DNA of 64,000 nucleotides, taken from positions 21,186 through 85,185 of the forward strand of contig BNZQ01000001.1 of NCBI GenBank assembly GCA_026001225.1, in the 5' to 3' direction. Of this stretch, positions 43,478 to 52,560 are shown piece after piece (positions within the stretch are counted from its first letter, which is position 1; each line of letters opens with the position of its first letter). Below the pieces are notes generated by a model. It worked only from the letters and a program-made list of their open reading frames with translations. It was not told the DNA's origin and made no database searches. A program made the translations under genes and the position numbers. This DNA is from Clostridia bacterium. Its GTDB lineage: Bacteria > Bacillota > Clostridia > Christensenellales > DUVY01.

Positions 43478-43567
43478 GAAACAAAAGAGTTAGATAGTGC
43501 TCTTAAACTTGACCCGAAAAATGCCGAAACGGTCGAAAAGCGTCAAAACTCCTTATATTCGAATTGA
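43478..43567 (+). pseudogene. Internal fragment of a tape-measure gene
   Basis: An open frame reads ETKELDSALKLDPKNAET, continuing VEKRQNSL. It matches residues ~30-56 of the ORF at 34618 (ETKELDKSLRLDPKNTEA...). It begins at the exact codons (ET) where copy A at 32812 breaks off. Flanking sequence on both sides is AT-rich and unrelated. Confidence 0.65.
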
Positions 43568-43636
43568 TCGATCGTTGCTTGTCACATTATGTCGATTTCA
43601 CGATTTTGATTCCCAACTTCAAATATAAATCAATTA

Positions 43637-43691
43637 AGTTGGGATTTCGTTCCCAACTTTTGTTGACTTTTCGCTTTGTATGATATATAAT
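43637..43691 (+). promoter_or_regulatory. Promoter and operator of the AAA_14 ATPase gene
   Basis: TTGACT (43663-43668), a 17-bp spacer and TATAAT (43686-43691). Just upstream a perfect 9-bp inverted repeat AAGTTGGGA/TCCCAACTT (43637-43660) and a further TCCCAACTT half-site near 43610 suggest a regulator site. The remaining stretch from 43292 to 43600 holds only the tape-measure fragment. Confidence 0.8.
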
Positions 43692-43723
43692 GTGGTATAT
43701 CAATACTTTGGAGGTGTTGTATT

Positions 43724-44929
43724 GTGTCCGCATACATACTACGCGATGAATATTTAGATTTCCTTATGCGCTCGGCGAATAAGCCCATTATCAAGGTTGT
43801 ATCCGGCATTCGCCGCTGCGGTAAATCCTCATTGCTTGAAATGTTTAAGGAGCATCTATTATCAACCGGCGTTACGGGGGAACAAATTGTTTCCGTAAAC
43901 TTCGAGGAATTAGATTATGAATATCTTTGCGACTACAAGCTCTTATACGCTTATGTAAAGGAGCGGTTGGTCACGGGCAAGACAACCTATATATTCCTCG
44001 ATGAAATACAGCATGTTAAGGACTTTGAGAAAGCCGTTGACAGCCTTTTCATAAAGAAAAATGTTGACCTGTATATTACCGGGTCAAACGCCTATTTTAT
44101 GTCGGGTGAACTGGCGACGCTTTTATCAGGGCGATATATCGAGCTTCAAATGCTACCGTTCTCATTTAAGGAGTACTGCTCCGCCACACTCGATAAACCT
44201 ATCCAAGAAAAGTACAACGACTACATCACTCGCGGTTCGTTTCCTTATTCAACCGTTCATGCCCATACGGAAAAGGATGCCGTCGAATACCTCAGAGGGC
44301 TTTACAACACCATATTGGTTAAAGACATCGCTACGCGTTACGCTATCGGCGACCTGACAATGCTTGAAAGCGTTATCCGGTTTATTTTCGCAAATGTCGG
44401 CAGTCGCCTTTCTCCCGCCAACATAGCGAACGCGATGACCTCAAACGGACGGCAAATCAACAATAAAACCGTAGAGAAATACCTGAACGCGCTTGTGAAA
44501 AGCCTTATGGTCTATGAGGCAAAGCGTTATAACGTCAAGGGTAAGGCAATTCTAAAGCTGCAAGAGAAATATTACATTGCCGATATGGGCTTGCGCTTTA
44601 TGCTGCTCGGCGGCAAAAACCTCGATGTCGGACACATTCTTGAAAATGTCGTTTATCTTGAGCTTCTTCGCCGCGGCTACGAGGTATATGTCGGAGAGGT
44701 TGGTGCGAATGAGCTGGATTTTGTTGCCGTCAGTGAAAGCGGAAGCCTCTATATTCAGGTTGCCGCGTCCGTTCGAGCCCCCGAAACCTTGAAGCGTGAA
44801 TTAACCTCCCTTCAGAAAATATCGGACAATTATCCTAAACTCATCCTAACGCTCGACGATGACCCCGATGCCGATTATGACGGCATCATAAGGACAAATG
44901 TTCTAAAATGGTTGCTCGCGAGCAGTTAG
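43724..44929 (+). CDS. AAA_14/DUF4143-type ATPase of a different subfamily
   Basis: A GTG start with GGAGG gives a 401-residue protein. Walker A GIRRCGKSSLLEMF, Walker B YIFLDEIQHV, the sensor ITGSNAYFMSGELATLLSGR and EYLNALVKSLMVYEAKRY are those of the common AAA_14 plus DUF4143 family. The C-terminus ELDFVA...LYIQVAAS is a weakened PD-(D/E)xK-like motif. It is distinct from the three DUF4143 paralogues upstream (shorter linker, different central region). Role unknown; such genes are frequent in host-associated anaerobes and often lie singly, as here. Confidence 0.85.
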   Translation: MSAYILRDEYLDFLMRSANKPIIKVVSGIRRCGKSSLLEMFKEHLLSTGVTGEQIVSVNFEELDYEYLCDYKLLYAYVKERLVTGKTTYIFLDEIQHVKDFEKAVDSLFIKKNVDLYITGSNAYFMSGELATLLSGRYIELQMLPFSFKEYCSATLDKPIQEKYNDYITRGSFPYSTVHAHTEKDAVEYLRGLYNTILVKDIATRYAIGDLTMLESVIRFIFANVGSRLSPANIANAMTSNGRQINNKTVEKYLNALVKSLMVYEAKRYNVKGKAILKLQEKYYIADMGLRFMLLGGKNLDVGHILENVVYLELLRRGYEVYVGEVGANELDFVAVSESGSLYIQVAASVRAPETLKRELTSLQKISDNYPKLILTLDDDPDADYDGIIRTNVLKWLLASS

Positions 44930-45118
44930 GCTTGATAGCATGGTCGATATGAACGCGGTCGGCAATTGGTCAAGCCGTAAACGGTAAGTATTTAACGGAC
45001 ACAGTTGTTTGAAGGTAATATCGGTCGGGCAAGCGGGGCGGTTGAGGTATTACTTCGGCAAGAAATATTCACTGATTTGTGCTTAATCTTTTTTGTTAAA
45101 AACGCACGAAAAGAACCG

Positions 45119-45143
45119 TTATTAATAGCGATGCTATTAATAA
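45119..45143. terminator. Large hairpin downstream of the AAA_14 gene
   Basis: A perfect 11-bp stem TTATTAATAGC/GCTATTAATAA around GAT lies inside a longer imperfect stem spanning about 45097-45170 that ends in GGTTTTT. The gap 44930-45206 contains nothing else recognised. Confidence 0.65.
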
Positions 45144-45206
45144 GAACCATTTTCGCGGTTTTTACCTAAAAAATCTTTAAGCCCAAATAAGCGACTATTT
45201 ACTTCC

Positions 45207-45248
45207 TCAGTAATAAAACTCGGCGGCGCGGATTGTGTTCAATAACCC
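45207..45248 (-). pseudogene. C-terminal remnant of an Xre gene
   Basis: On the minus strand the codons read GLLNTIRAAEFYY-stop, matching GLLNTIHAAEF of the Xre protein at 41114-41353. DNA identity (CTCGGCGGCG, GATTGTGTTCAATAACCCA) is nearly complete. It joins directly to the spoIIID remnant. Confidence 0.7.
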
Positions 45249-45370
45249 ACTTCCGTATGTACGGTGGATTTGCTGACGCAAAAGGTTTTGGCGGCCGATC
45301 GGACGGTGACGCGGTTATCGATGATGAATTGCGCGAGTTCCGCGGCGCGTTCCGCGATATACGTTTTCAT
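45239..45370 (-). pseudogene. spoIIID: Truncated spoIIID (sporulation transcription factor), N-terminal half
   Basis: On the minus strand AAGGGGAAAAGGGAC precedes an ATG that opens a 43-residue frame. Its MKTYIAERAAELAQFI, VTVRSAAKTF and VSKSTVHTEV match the SpoIIID start and HTH (HDYIKER..., TVRxxAKxFGVSKSTVHKDV). The normal protein is ~85-95 residues with a basic C-terminal helix needed for DNA binding. Here it stops after the recognition helix, where the Xre remnant begins. Unless an intact copy exists elsewhere, or the rest is restored by excision, mother-cell regulation would be affected. Confidence 0.8.
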
Positions 45371-45502
45371 GTCCCTTTTCCCCTTTGTCCGCGCTTTTAC
45401 TTTTCGGACGTATTCTATAAGTACTCTCTCGTAAACGCCGATATGACAAATTCCGACAAAACAGGGACAACCGCGCGCTTCGCTCCTGACGCGCTCCGCT
45501 TC

Positions 45503-45553
45503 GCCGTAGGGTCGGGGCAGCGTGCGTCGGCCCGCCGTCTTTGCATGTCATTC
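45503..45553. repeat. Dispersed intergenic repeat (GCCGTAGGG family)
   Basis: Contains GCCGTAGGGTCGGGGCAGCG and TCGGCCCGCCGTCTTTG. Further copies are at 46911-46959, 46968-47005 and 53132-53183. They all lie between genes in the high-GC chromosomal part and not in the phage-like part. Confidence 0.75.
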
Positions 45554-45599
45554 ATCGGATTCTTAATCGGTTTGAGTTTTCAATATCGACCTTATTTCC

Positions 45600-45628
45600 T
45601 TGCCATACACAAAAAAATCTGTTATAAT
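45600..45628 (+). promoter_or_regulatory. pfkA promoter
   Basis: TTGCCA (45600-45605), a 17-bp spacer and TATAAT (45623-45628), about 110 bp before pfkA. AAAGGA lies near 45721. Confidence 0.8.
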
Positions 45629-45738
45629 AACAAGTATAAAATGGAATAGTATCGTTATCATAAGCGGTATTATCTATAAAAGCAAAAATAAATAAAACAA
45701 CGGATACAAATAAAAATAAAAAAAGGAACACGAACAAA

Positions 45739-46713
45739 ATGGCTGTCAAGAAACTCAACAAAATCGGCGTGCTGACCAGCGGCGGCGACGCGCCGGGCAT
45801 GAACGCGGCGATCCGGGCGATTGTCCGGTACGGCTGCTATCTCGGCATGGAGGTCGTCGGCATCGAGCGCGGCTATCACGGCCTGTTGAACAAGGCCTTC
45901 CGCCCGATGGGTATGCGGAGCGTTTCGGATATCGTCCACCGCGGCGGCACGGTCTTAAAGACGGCGCGCTGCGAGGATTTCAAGACGGCGGCGGGGCAGG
46001 AAACGGGCGTGCGCAACGTGCGGGAAGCGGGTATTCAGGGCTTGATCGTGATCGGCGGCGACGGCAGCTTTGCGGGCGCGCGGTGCTTGTCCGAGCGCGG
46101 CATTCCCACGATCGGCATTCCGGGCACGATCGACAACGATTTGGCCTATACGGATTATACGCTGGGCTTTGACACGGCGGTCAACACGGTATTGGACGCG
46201 ATCAATAAATTGCGCGACACGATGACCAGCCACGACCGGATCAGTATCGTGGAGGTCATGGGGCGGCATTGCGGCGATATCGCGCTGTACGCCGGCTTGG
46301 GCGGCGGGGCGGAGGTAATCATCGCCCCCGAATGCAAGCCCGATATCGAAACGATCTGCGGGCGTTTGCGGAACGGCCGCGAATCCGGCAAGGTCAGCGG
46401 CATCGTGGTGCTGGCCGAGGGCGCGGGCCGGGCGGAGGATTACGCGCGGGAGATCGCGGCGCGGACGGGCTACACGATCCGGCCGACGGTTTTAGGGCAC
46501 ATTCAGCGCGGAGGCGCGCCGACCAACGCCGACCGCCGTTTGGGCAGCATGTGGGGCGCGCACGCGGTGAAGCTGTTGGACAAAGGGATCGGCAACCGCA
46601 TCATCGGCATCAAAGCCAACAAAATTTTCGACGTGGATATCGCCGAGGGGTTAAAGGCGACGCGCGAAATCGATATGGATATCTATAATACCGCCGCTAT
46701 ATTGGCCCTTTAG
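45739..46713 (+). CDS. pfkA: ATP-dependent 6-phosphofructokinase
   Basis: The 324-residue protein is a standard bacterial PfkA, converting fructose-6-phosphate to the 1,6-bisphosphate. Visible motifs are GVLTSGGDAPGMNAAIRA (ATP site), GGDGSF, the signature IPGTIDNDL (catalytic Asp), EVMGRHCGDIA, and LGHIQRGGAPTNADR near the end. Length and all active-site segments are normal. GC content is high, like the rest of the right-hand region. The usual partner pyruvate kinase does not follow; a repeat begins right after the stop. Confidence 0.96.
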   Translation: MAVKKLNKIGVLTSGGDAPGMNAAIRAIVRYGCYLGMEVVGIERGYHGLLNKAFRPMGMRSVSDIVHRGGTVLKTARCEDFKTAAGQETGVRNVREAGIQGLIVIGGDGSFAGARCLSERGIPTIGIPGTIDNDLAYTDYTLGFDTAVNTVLDAINKLRDTMTSHDRISIVEVMGRHCGDIALYAGLGGGAEVIIAPECKPDIETICGRLRNGRESGKVSGIVVLAEGAGRAEDYAREIAARTGYTIRPTVLGHIQRGGAPTNADRRLGSMWGAHAVKLLDKGIGNRIIGIKANKIFDVDIAEGLKATREIDMDIYNTAAILAL

Positions 46714-46845
46714 CGCTCCGGCGCTCCGCCACGCTCATACTCGGAATCCTTGCGGATTCCTCGCTTGATCGCTCGCTCCGCGCTTGTTCCGACCAAACGC
46801 GAATTTTTGACTGCGCAAAAATTCGGTCGGACTTGAATCGGTTTT
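46714..46845. repeat. ~130-bp hairpin repeat, copy 1
   Basis: It starts directly after the pfkA stop and recurs at 52919-53051 with about 90% identity. It contains the self-complementary GGAATCC..GGATTCC and a long stem (TCCGACC...GAATTTTTG pairing with CGCAAAAATTC...GGTCGGA). It probably acts as a terminator or REP-like element. Confidence 0.8.
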
Positions 46846-47300
46846 ATTTTATCATCTCTAATCGGTTATTATTTTCAAAACGTCCCGCGCAATGTTGTCA
46901 TTCAGAGGGACGCCGTAGGGGCCGGCAGCGTGCGCCGGCCCGCCGTCTTTGTGTCATTCAGAGAAATGCCGTAGGGTTAGGGCAGCGTGCGCCGGCCCGC
47001 CGTGGAATCCCGTCCGAATAAGAAATCGGGCGGCCACCCCGTCCGCTGCGCGGCCACCCCTCGAAGAGGGGAATTTTTATCGGAATTATCCTTTGACGTA
47101 CAACGCGCCGTAACAGTGTGTCATTCTGAACGAAGTGAAGAATCACAACCGCATAATCTGCAAAACACCCAACCGTTAAAAAATTCCCCTCTTCGAGGGG
47201 TGCCCCTAAAAGGGGCGGGGTGGCCGTCTTTGTGTCATTCAGCGGCTATTGCTTGCAGAACGCCCCGCCGTCTTTTGTGTGTCGGTTTTTGACAAATTGT
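46846..47300. repeat. Cluster of dispersed repeats between pfkA and the lipoprotein genes
   Basis: No gene is supported here. The stretch holds two GCCGTAGGG-family copies (46911-46959 and 46968-47005), CCCCTCTTCGAGGGG-type repeats (near 47055 and 47190), and a CATTCTGAACGAAGTGAAGA element (near 47123) whose relatives lie near 54110-54175. The segment TTGACGTACAACGCGCCGTA near 47094 is repeated near 54077. Confidence 0.7.
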
Positions 47301-47409
47301 GTTCAAACGCTTGCTATTTTTTTTGAATAGGTGTATAATCGTACGCAGATACTATAAATGTCAGCTAAAATGGGGTATCCCATTTTGCGTTCGGAACGCG
47401 GTTCCGAAC
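47301..47409 (+). promoter_or_regulatory. Promoter and two-hairpin leader of the first paralogous lipoprotein
   Basis: TTGCTA (47311-47316), a 17-bp spacer and TATAAT (47334-47339). GTTCAAACGCTTG (47301-47313) overlaps the -35 and recurs in the same place at the promoter at 52777. The leader forms AAAATGGG/CCCATTTT (47367-47386) and GTTCGGAAC/GTTCCGAAC (47389-47409), both perfect, before AAAGGAG. Confidence 0.75.
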
Positions 47410-47442
47410 GGGAGACAGAACATAGTTGAAAGGAGTTTATTC

Positions 47443-49980
47443 ATGAAAAAGACAAAAATCCTGCTGTCCGTCGCGGTTTGCGCGCTCGCTATGCTGATGT
47501 TTACGGCTTGCGCGGGTATCAAGCTCGACGGCAAAAAGTACGACGCGATTGCCGCCGCTTACGGCGATTCGGTGATCGTCAACGAGGGCGGCTTGGCCCG
47601 CTTGTACGTGAACGGCAAAGCCAAGGGCGATAAGCTGTTCAGCATCGCCCGCGTCAATGTCGGCAGTCCCGGCCCCACCATGTTCACGGGCTTCTATCAG
47701 GTGGAAAAGACCGCCGACAGCGGCTACGCCTTGATGGATAAGGACGGCAAGGTTTTGGACACCGGCTCGGACGATAAGGTGACGTCCTTGACGGCCAACG
47801 GCGGAACGTATAAGAACGCCGACGGCTTTTATGAGGTCACCTTGACGGGCCTTGTCGCCCAACTCGATACGCAGGATTCCAACGCGCGATATGCCGTGAT
47901 GACGAACGAGGGCAAGCTGACGGCGGGCCGTTACGCGTCCATATCCGCGACGGGCGACATCTTTACCGCAGACAAGACCGAAAAGAAGGAACTGACGGAT
48001 ACCACATATTATTACGCGCTGAAAGCCGACGGAACCGTGATCGGCGCGAAATCGGAAAGTTCTATCAGCGTTTCGAAATTCAGCAGCTCGCATAAAGCGG
48101 TCGCGCTGATTGTCATTCCGACGGCGGATCAGGCGGCGGCCAACGGCAACACGCAAACGCTGTATTCCGCGTCGGGCGAGATCGACAAGACGATTGGTGC
48201 GGGTCCGATAGGCAATTCGTTCGGGTATATGAAATACACCGCGCCGTCGGCGGGGCTGCAACACTTCGTTTTAAAGGACGATCTTACCAAAGCCGAATTG
48301 GGCGACCTTTATAGTTACACGTCGGGCACATATTTGGAGAAAGCATATTACGTGACGCAGACGGGTACGACGGGCGCGTACAAATACGCGTTTAAGAGCC
48401 TCGACGGATCGAAAACCTCTCCCGCGTACGACGCCGTTCCGGCTTCTGCGGGAACCGCCGTTTACGCGGTGACGGTCGGCACGGGCGGCGAAGCCAAAAA
48501 GCAGCTGGTTCGTCCCGACGGCACGCTCTTGATTGACGGTCTGCCCGCGACGTGGCAGTACAACGGCTCGAATGTTACTTATAATGACCCGAGCGACCAA
48601 GATTTGGAGGCGGGTAAATTCGTCCTGATCGCGTACGATTCCGCCAATGGGGTTCTGAAAGCGAACGTCAACGGCACGCAAAAATCCTACACGCTCACGG
48701 CGACAGAAACGCCGACGGTGTACGCCTCCTATCAAGCCTTGTTCGGAACGGTTTTGATCACCGACAGCTCGGCTGCGCCGAATCCGAAAAAGCTGTGGAT
48801 TCCCGCCACCGACAAATTTGCCGCGCTCGATCCGGCGGCGTCCAATAACGGGATCGATTCGACCGGAGCATCCAATGTGACCCGTTTGACCTTGGACAAC
48901 GGCGGAACGCCGGCCTATTATGTCGCCTATAATCAGGATATCCGTTATTGGGACGGCAATATCGCCACGGGCAACATGCTGACCGAGGTCGCGGGCTTGT
49001 CCGGCGCGGCGTTGCAAACGGACAAATTCCAAACCGCCCCGACGGTCAATATGTCGGTGGGGTCGAATGGGTTGACCTTGCCGCTGGCCAAAATGGATTC
49101 CTATGCGAACGCGGCGGATGTGAAAAAAGCGAACGCGGACCGTGCGGCCGCCGCCTATTCGACGGGATCGCTGTCCTATACGCCGAAGGACGCTTTATCC
49201 GTAACGCGCGCTTATTTTGCGGTACGCCCCACAGTCTATGACGGATTGGTCTATTTGGCCTTCGGCGCGGGCTTTGAAACCGCGGCCAATATAAGCGTGA
49301 CGAGCTCCACTGTTTCCTATGTCGCCGCGCGGAAGAGCAACGGCAGCAACGAATCCGTCGTCTATAAAATCTTGGTCTCAAGCGGCGCGGTTTCCTTTGC
49401 GAAGGTGATCGACGGCATTAAGAGCGCGACCTTGATGAACGATTCGTTCGGACATTACTATGTGCGCGCCACGGTCGCGGGCAGCAAGCACGAGCTGTAC
49501 GAAATCACCAAGGACGGCACGGCGAAAAAGGTCTTGAACGGTATCTATACGGTTTCCTCCGTGCAGAACGGAAACGCCGTTGTGTCGCTGTCGGGCAGTC
49601 CCACCGCCAACGGCGTGCTGAAACTGAACGGCAAGAACGGCAAGCTGATTTTGAAGTGCGACTATGCTTCCGTCACGTTGCTTGCGAACGGTGCGTTCTA
49701 TGCGGTAAAATCGACGGGCGACGCCTATTACAGCTTGTTCAACCAAAGCGGCAAGGTCGTGGAAAAAGAGGTTGTCAGAGTTGCGACCTACAATCCCGCC
49801 GAATACAACTACAATCAGATTAAGGCCGCTAAATCGGGCAAGGCCGAGGTTTTGACGCAGTACGCCTATGCGCGTCCCGACGGCAAGGTTTCGCTGTTGA
49901 ATATCAAAATCGCCGAAAAGGATTTGGCGGACGGCTACTCGATCTTGAATTTGGCGGCTTATACGCAGTATATCGCCTAA
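47443..49980 (+). CDS. Large surface lipoprotein, WG-repeat-like, paralogue 1
   Basis: I use the ATG at 47443 (AAAGGAG upstream); the longer frame to 47299 covers the promoter and leader. The 845-residue product has a signal peptide with lipobox MFTAC (Cys23). The rest is beta-rich with recurring short blocks such as YALMDKDGKVLDTG, YALKADGTVIGAKS and LYASTG-type turns, resembling WG-type repeats or a beta-propeller. About half its length aligns with the next gene. It should be anchored outside the membrane. The role is unknown; glycan or spore-surface contact is possible but not shown. Confidence 0.75.
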   Translation: MKKTKILLSVAVCALAMLMFTACAGIKLDGKKYDAIAAAYGDSVIVNEGGLARLYVNGKAKGDKLFSIARVNVGSPGPTMFTGFYQVEKTADSGYALMDKDGKVLDTGSDDKVTSLTANGGTYKNADGFYEVTLTGLVAQLDTQDSNARYAVMTNEGKLTAGRYASISATGDIFTADKTEKKELTDTTYYYALKADGTVIGAKSESSISVSKFSSSHKAVALIVIPTADQAAANGNTQTLYSASGEIDKTIGAGPIGNSFGYMKYTAPSAGLQHFVLKDDLTKAELGDLYSYTSGTYLEKAYYVTQTGTTGAYKYAFKSLDGSKTSPAYDAVPASAGTAVYAVTVGTGGEAKKQLVRPDGTLLIDGLPATWQYNGSNVTYNDPSDQDLEAGKFVLIAYDSANGVLKANVNGTQKSYTLTATETPTVYASYQALFGTVLITDSSAAPNPKKLWIPATDKFAALDPAASNNGIDSTGASNVTRLTLDNGGTPAYYVAYNQDIRYWDGNIATGNMLTEVAGLSGAALQTDKFQTAPTVNMSVGSNGLTLPLAKMDSYANAADVKKANADRAAAAYSTGSLSYTPKDALSVTRAYFAVRPTVYDGLVYLAFGAGFETAANISVTSSTVSYVAARKSNGSNESVVYKILVSSGAVSFAKVIDGIKSATLMNDSFGHYYVRATVAGSKHELYEITKDGTAKKVLNGIYTVSSVQNGNAVVSLSGSPTANGVLKLNGKNGKLILKCDYASVTLLANGAFYAVKSTGDAYYSLFNQSGKVVEKEVVRVATYNPAEYNYNQIKAAKSGKAEVLTQYAYARPDGKVSLLNIKIAEKDLADGYSILNLAAYTQYIA

Positions 49981-50103
49981 CGGATTGAATAAACTTCCAC
50001 TCCGCCGAAAGGCGGCGGGGTGGCCGTTGTGTTGTGTCATTCGGAGGACGCGAAGCGTCCGCGGAATCTCAACCTTATAAAAAAAAGGAGCAAATCCTAA
50101 ATT

Positions 50104-52560
50104 ATGAAAAAATTTAAACTCTTATTTTCGGCCGCGGTCTGCGCGCTTGCGTTGCTGCTGTTTGTCGGCTGTTCGGCGGGCGGCGTGAAGCTGACCGGCA
50201 AGTACGACGCGGTTGTGGCCGCCTACGGCGACACCGTGATCGCCAACGACGGCGGCTTTGCCCGCTTGTACGTGAACGGCAAAGCCAAGGGCGACAAGGT
50301 GTTCAGCATCGAACGCCTTGAAATTACCGGATTTGCCACCGGCTACTACAAGGCGGAAAAAACCGCGTCGAGCGGCTACTTCCTGATGGATAAGGACGGC
50401 AAGGTTTTAGATACCGGCTCCTCCGAAAAGCTTGTTGATATCGATGCCTACGGCGATCCCTATATCGGGGACGACCGTATTTTTAGAGTCGAGGTTTCGG
50501 GTTTCGTCGCCGAGCTCGATACGACGGATACCAACGCGTCATACGCCGTGCTGGGCAAAGACGGCAAACTGACGGCGGGCCGTTATGCGTCCTTGGACGC
50601 GAGGGGCGATATCTTTATAGCGGATAACACCGTAAAGGAAACCGTGTCCAATGTTGAGCAGACCGTACCCTATTACTACGCGCTGAAAGCCGACGGAACC
50701 GTCATCAACGCCAAATCGAAAAGCGGGATCGGCGTTGCAAAATTCGAAAATTCCCAAAAGGCGGTCGCGGCATTTGCCGTTGAAAATCCGACGGACAACA
50801 ACAATTATGTGTTGTACGCTTCGACGGGCACGAGGATCGACGACGCCGTTTCCAATTCGATCAACGTGTACGGCGAAAAAACGTTGGGGTATCAAAAGGA
50901 TGTGGGCGGCTCGACCAAGACGTATTTCTTGACCGACGGCTTCACGCCCGTCGATTATACCGGTTTTGATGATGAATACCGGTATTTGGAGAACGATTAC
51001 TTTGTCACCTACAAGGACAACAAATACACCGTCAAGCAGGAAACCGGAACCTATACCGCGACCTATGACGATTTCAATCGTTTAAACTCCGGCGCGGCGC
51101 TGGTCAAAAGCGGAACAACGAAATCCGTCGTCCGTTTGGACGGTACGGTTCTGTTGGGCGGCTTGTCCGAAAACGCGACCGTGATCCATTTCGAGGATCA
51201 CTATGACGGGGAGTATGTCTCCGACAAATACGATCTATTTGTTCAGGACGGAACGACGGTAAAGGCGAAAGCCTGCGGCGCCGAGGCGTCCGCAACGCTG
51301 ACCGCGACGCAGAGCGCGGGGCAGGTTGTCGGCGGTGTGTTGGAAATCCAGGATTCTTCCGACAATTCCGGCAAATTGTGGATTCCCGCCAAAAACACGT
51401 CGGTGGCGATCACGGGCGCCGGCGTCACATCGTATGGTTCTTGGGAGGGGTACTTGTCCGGTTTCCAAATTGTCAAGGACGGCAAGACCTATAATTATGC
51501 GACGCCTACTCACAATCTGCGGTATTGGGACGGCAGCCTGACGGACGGCAATCTGATCGCGCTTGCGGCGGGGAACGATATCGCCAACCGCGACGTGACG
51601 AAGTTCGTCAATGCGCCTTCCGTCAGTTTCTCCGGCGAAAGCGGGGGAATTGGGTCTCTTCCGCGGCAGAATAAATACACCGATCCCGCGGCCGTCCGCG
51701 CGGCGCTGCTGGGAAGCGGTATGGTGGATGTTGCCATCTATGTTTTCGGTGCGAGCCTGACCTATAAGACCGACGACGCCAACGCGGCGGCGGTTACCAA
51801 AGGCCTTGCCGTGGCGGGTTCGGCCGCGCCGTTTACCAAGTCGACGGTTCTTGTGCTCGATGAGAATTATTTCGCCGGCGTTTCAAATAGCTCCGTTCCT
51901 TATTTTGTCGCTACCAACGGCGTCGGCGCGTCGATTGTCTATAAGGTGAGCGTCAAGGACGGCGCGGCGACGGTCGAAAAGGTGATCGGCGGTCTGAGAT
52001 ATGCGGAAGTCAATCGGGACTCTACGGGACATGTTTATATCATATCGTATACGTTTGACGGAAAATACGACGTTTACGACGGCGCGGGCAAATTATTGCT
52101 GTCCGGCGTTTTCGAATACGTAGCTGTGGAAAACGGCGTCTTTGCGGTTGTTACGTCCGGTTCCCCGAACGGCGCCGCTTACGGCGTGATCAAACCGGAC
52201 GGCAGGGGCAAGGGCAAGTATAAGACGCTCGCAAAGCTTGAGTTCGCGGCGATCAATTTGCTCCCGGACGGCAGTTTTTACGCCCAAAAATCCGACGGCG
52301 ACGCTTATTACGCGCTGTACGACAGCAACGGAAAGGTCATAGAAAAAGAGATTGTCGGGCTTGATTTCGGCAACGTTGAGGAATACAACTACAATCAAAT
52401 TTTAAGCGGCAAGAAAGAGGTGATTGTGACGCAATACGTCGTGGCGCGTCCGAACGGTAAATCCTCATTGCTCAACGTGACGGTCACCGAAAAGATGCTG
52501 TCCGCCGACTACCCGCTCTACTTTGCATCGCAACTCTATGCAATGTCCATTTTAACTTAA
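50104..52560 (+). CDS. Large surface lipoprotein, WG-repeat-like, paralogue 2
   Basis: AAAGGAG precedes the ATG. The 818-residue product has lipobox LFVGC (Cys23) and then KLTGKYDAVVAAYGDTVIAN, the counterpart of the first paralogue's KLDGKKYDAIAAAYGDSVIV. Similarity continues to the end (EEYNYNQI, TQYVVARPNGKSSLLNV). A 123-bp gap with dispersed repeats separates the two genes. Tandem duplication is clear, and divergence is greatest in the middle third. Six 28-bp tandem repeats follow the stop immediately. Confidence 0.75.
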   Translation: MKKFKLLFSAAVCALALLLFVGCSAGGVKLTGKYDAVVAAYGDTVIANDGGFARLYVNGKAKGDKVFSIERLEITGFATGYYKAEKTASSGYFLMDKDGKVLDTGSSEKLVDIDAYGDPYIGDDRIFRVEVSGFVAELDTTDTNASYAVLGKDGKLTAGRYASLDARGDIFIADNTVKETVSNVEQTVPYYYALKADGTVINAKSKSGIGVAKFENSQKAVAAFAVENPTDNNNYVLYASTGTRIDDAVSNSINVYGEKTLGYQKDVGGSTKTYFLTDGFTPVDYTGFDDEYRYLENDYFVTYKDNKYTVKQETGTYTATYDDFNRLNSGAALVKSGTTKSVVRLDGTVLLGGLSENATVIHFEDHYDGEYVSDKYDLFVQDGTTVKAKACGAEASATLTATQSAGQVVGGVLEIQDSSDNSGKLWIPAKNTSVAITGAGVTSYGSWEGYLSGFQIVKDGKTYNYATPTHNLRYWDGSLTDGNLIALAAGNDIANRDVTKFVNAPSVSFSGESGGIGSLPRQNKYTDPAAVRAALLGSGMVDVAIYVFGASLTYKTDDANAAAVTKGLAVAGSAAPFTKSTVLVLDENYFAGVSNSSVPYFVATNGVGASIVYKVSVKDGAATVEKVIGGLRYAEVNRDSTGHVYIISYTFDGKYDVYDGAGKLLLSGVFEYVAVENGVFAVVTSGSPNGAAYGVIKPDGRGKGKYKTLAKLEFAAINLLPDGSFYAQKSDGDAYYALYDSNGKVIEKEIVGLDFGNVEEYNYNQILSGKKEVIVTQYVVARPNGKSSLLNVTVTEKMLSADYPLYFASQLYAMSILT

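Noticed and set aside
48271-49032. 253-codon minus-strand ORF, with a similar one at 49378-50040
   Set aside because: Antisense of the lipoprotein gene with its lipobox and repeats; no signals of its own.
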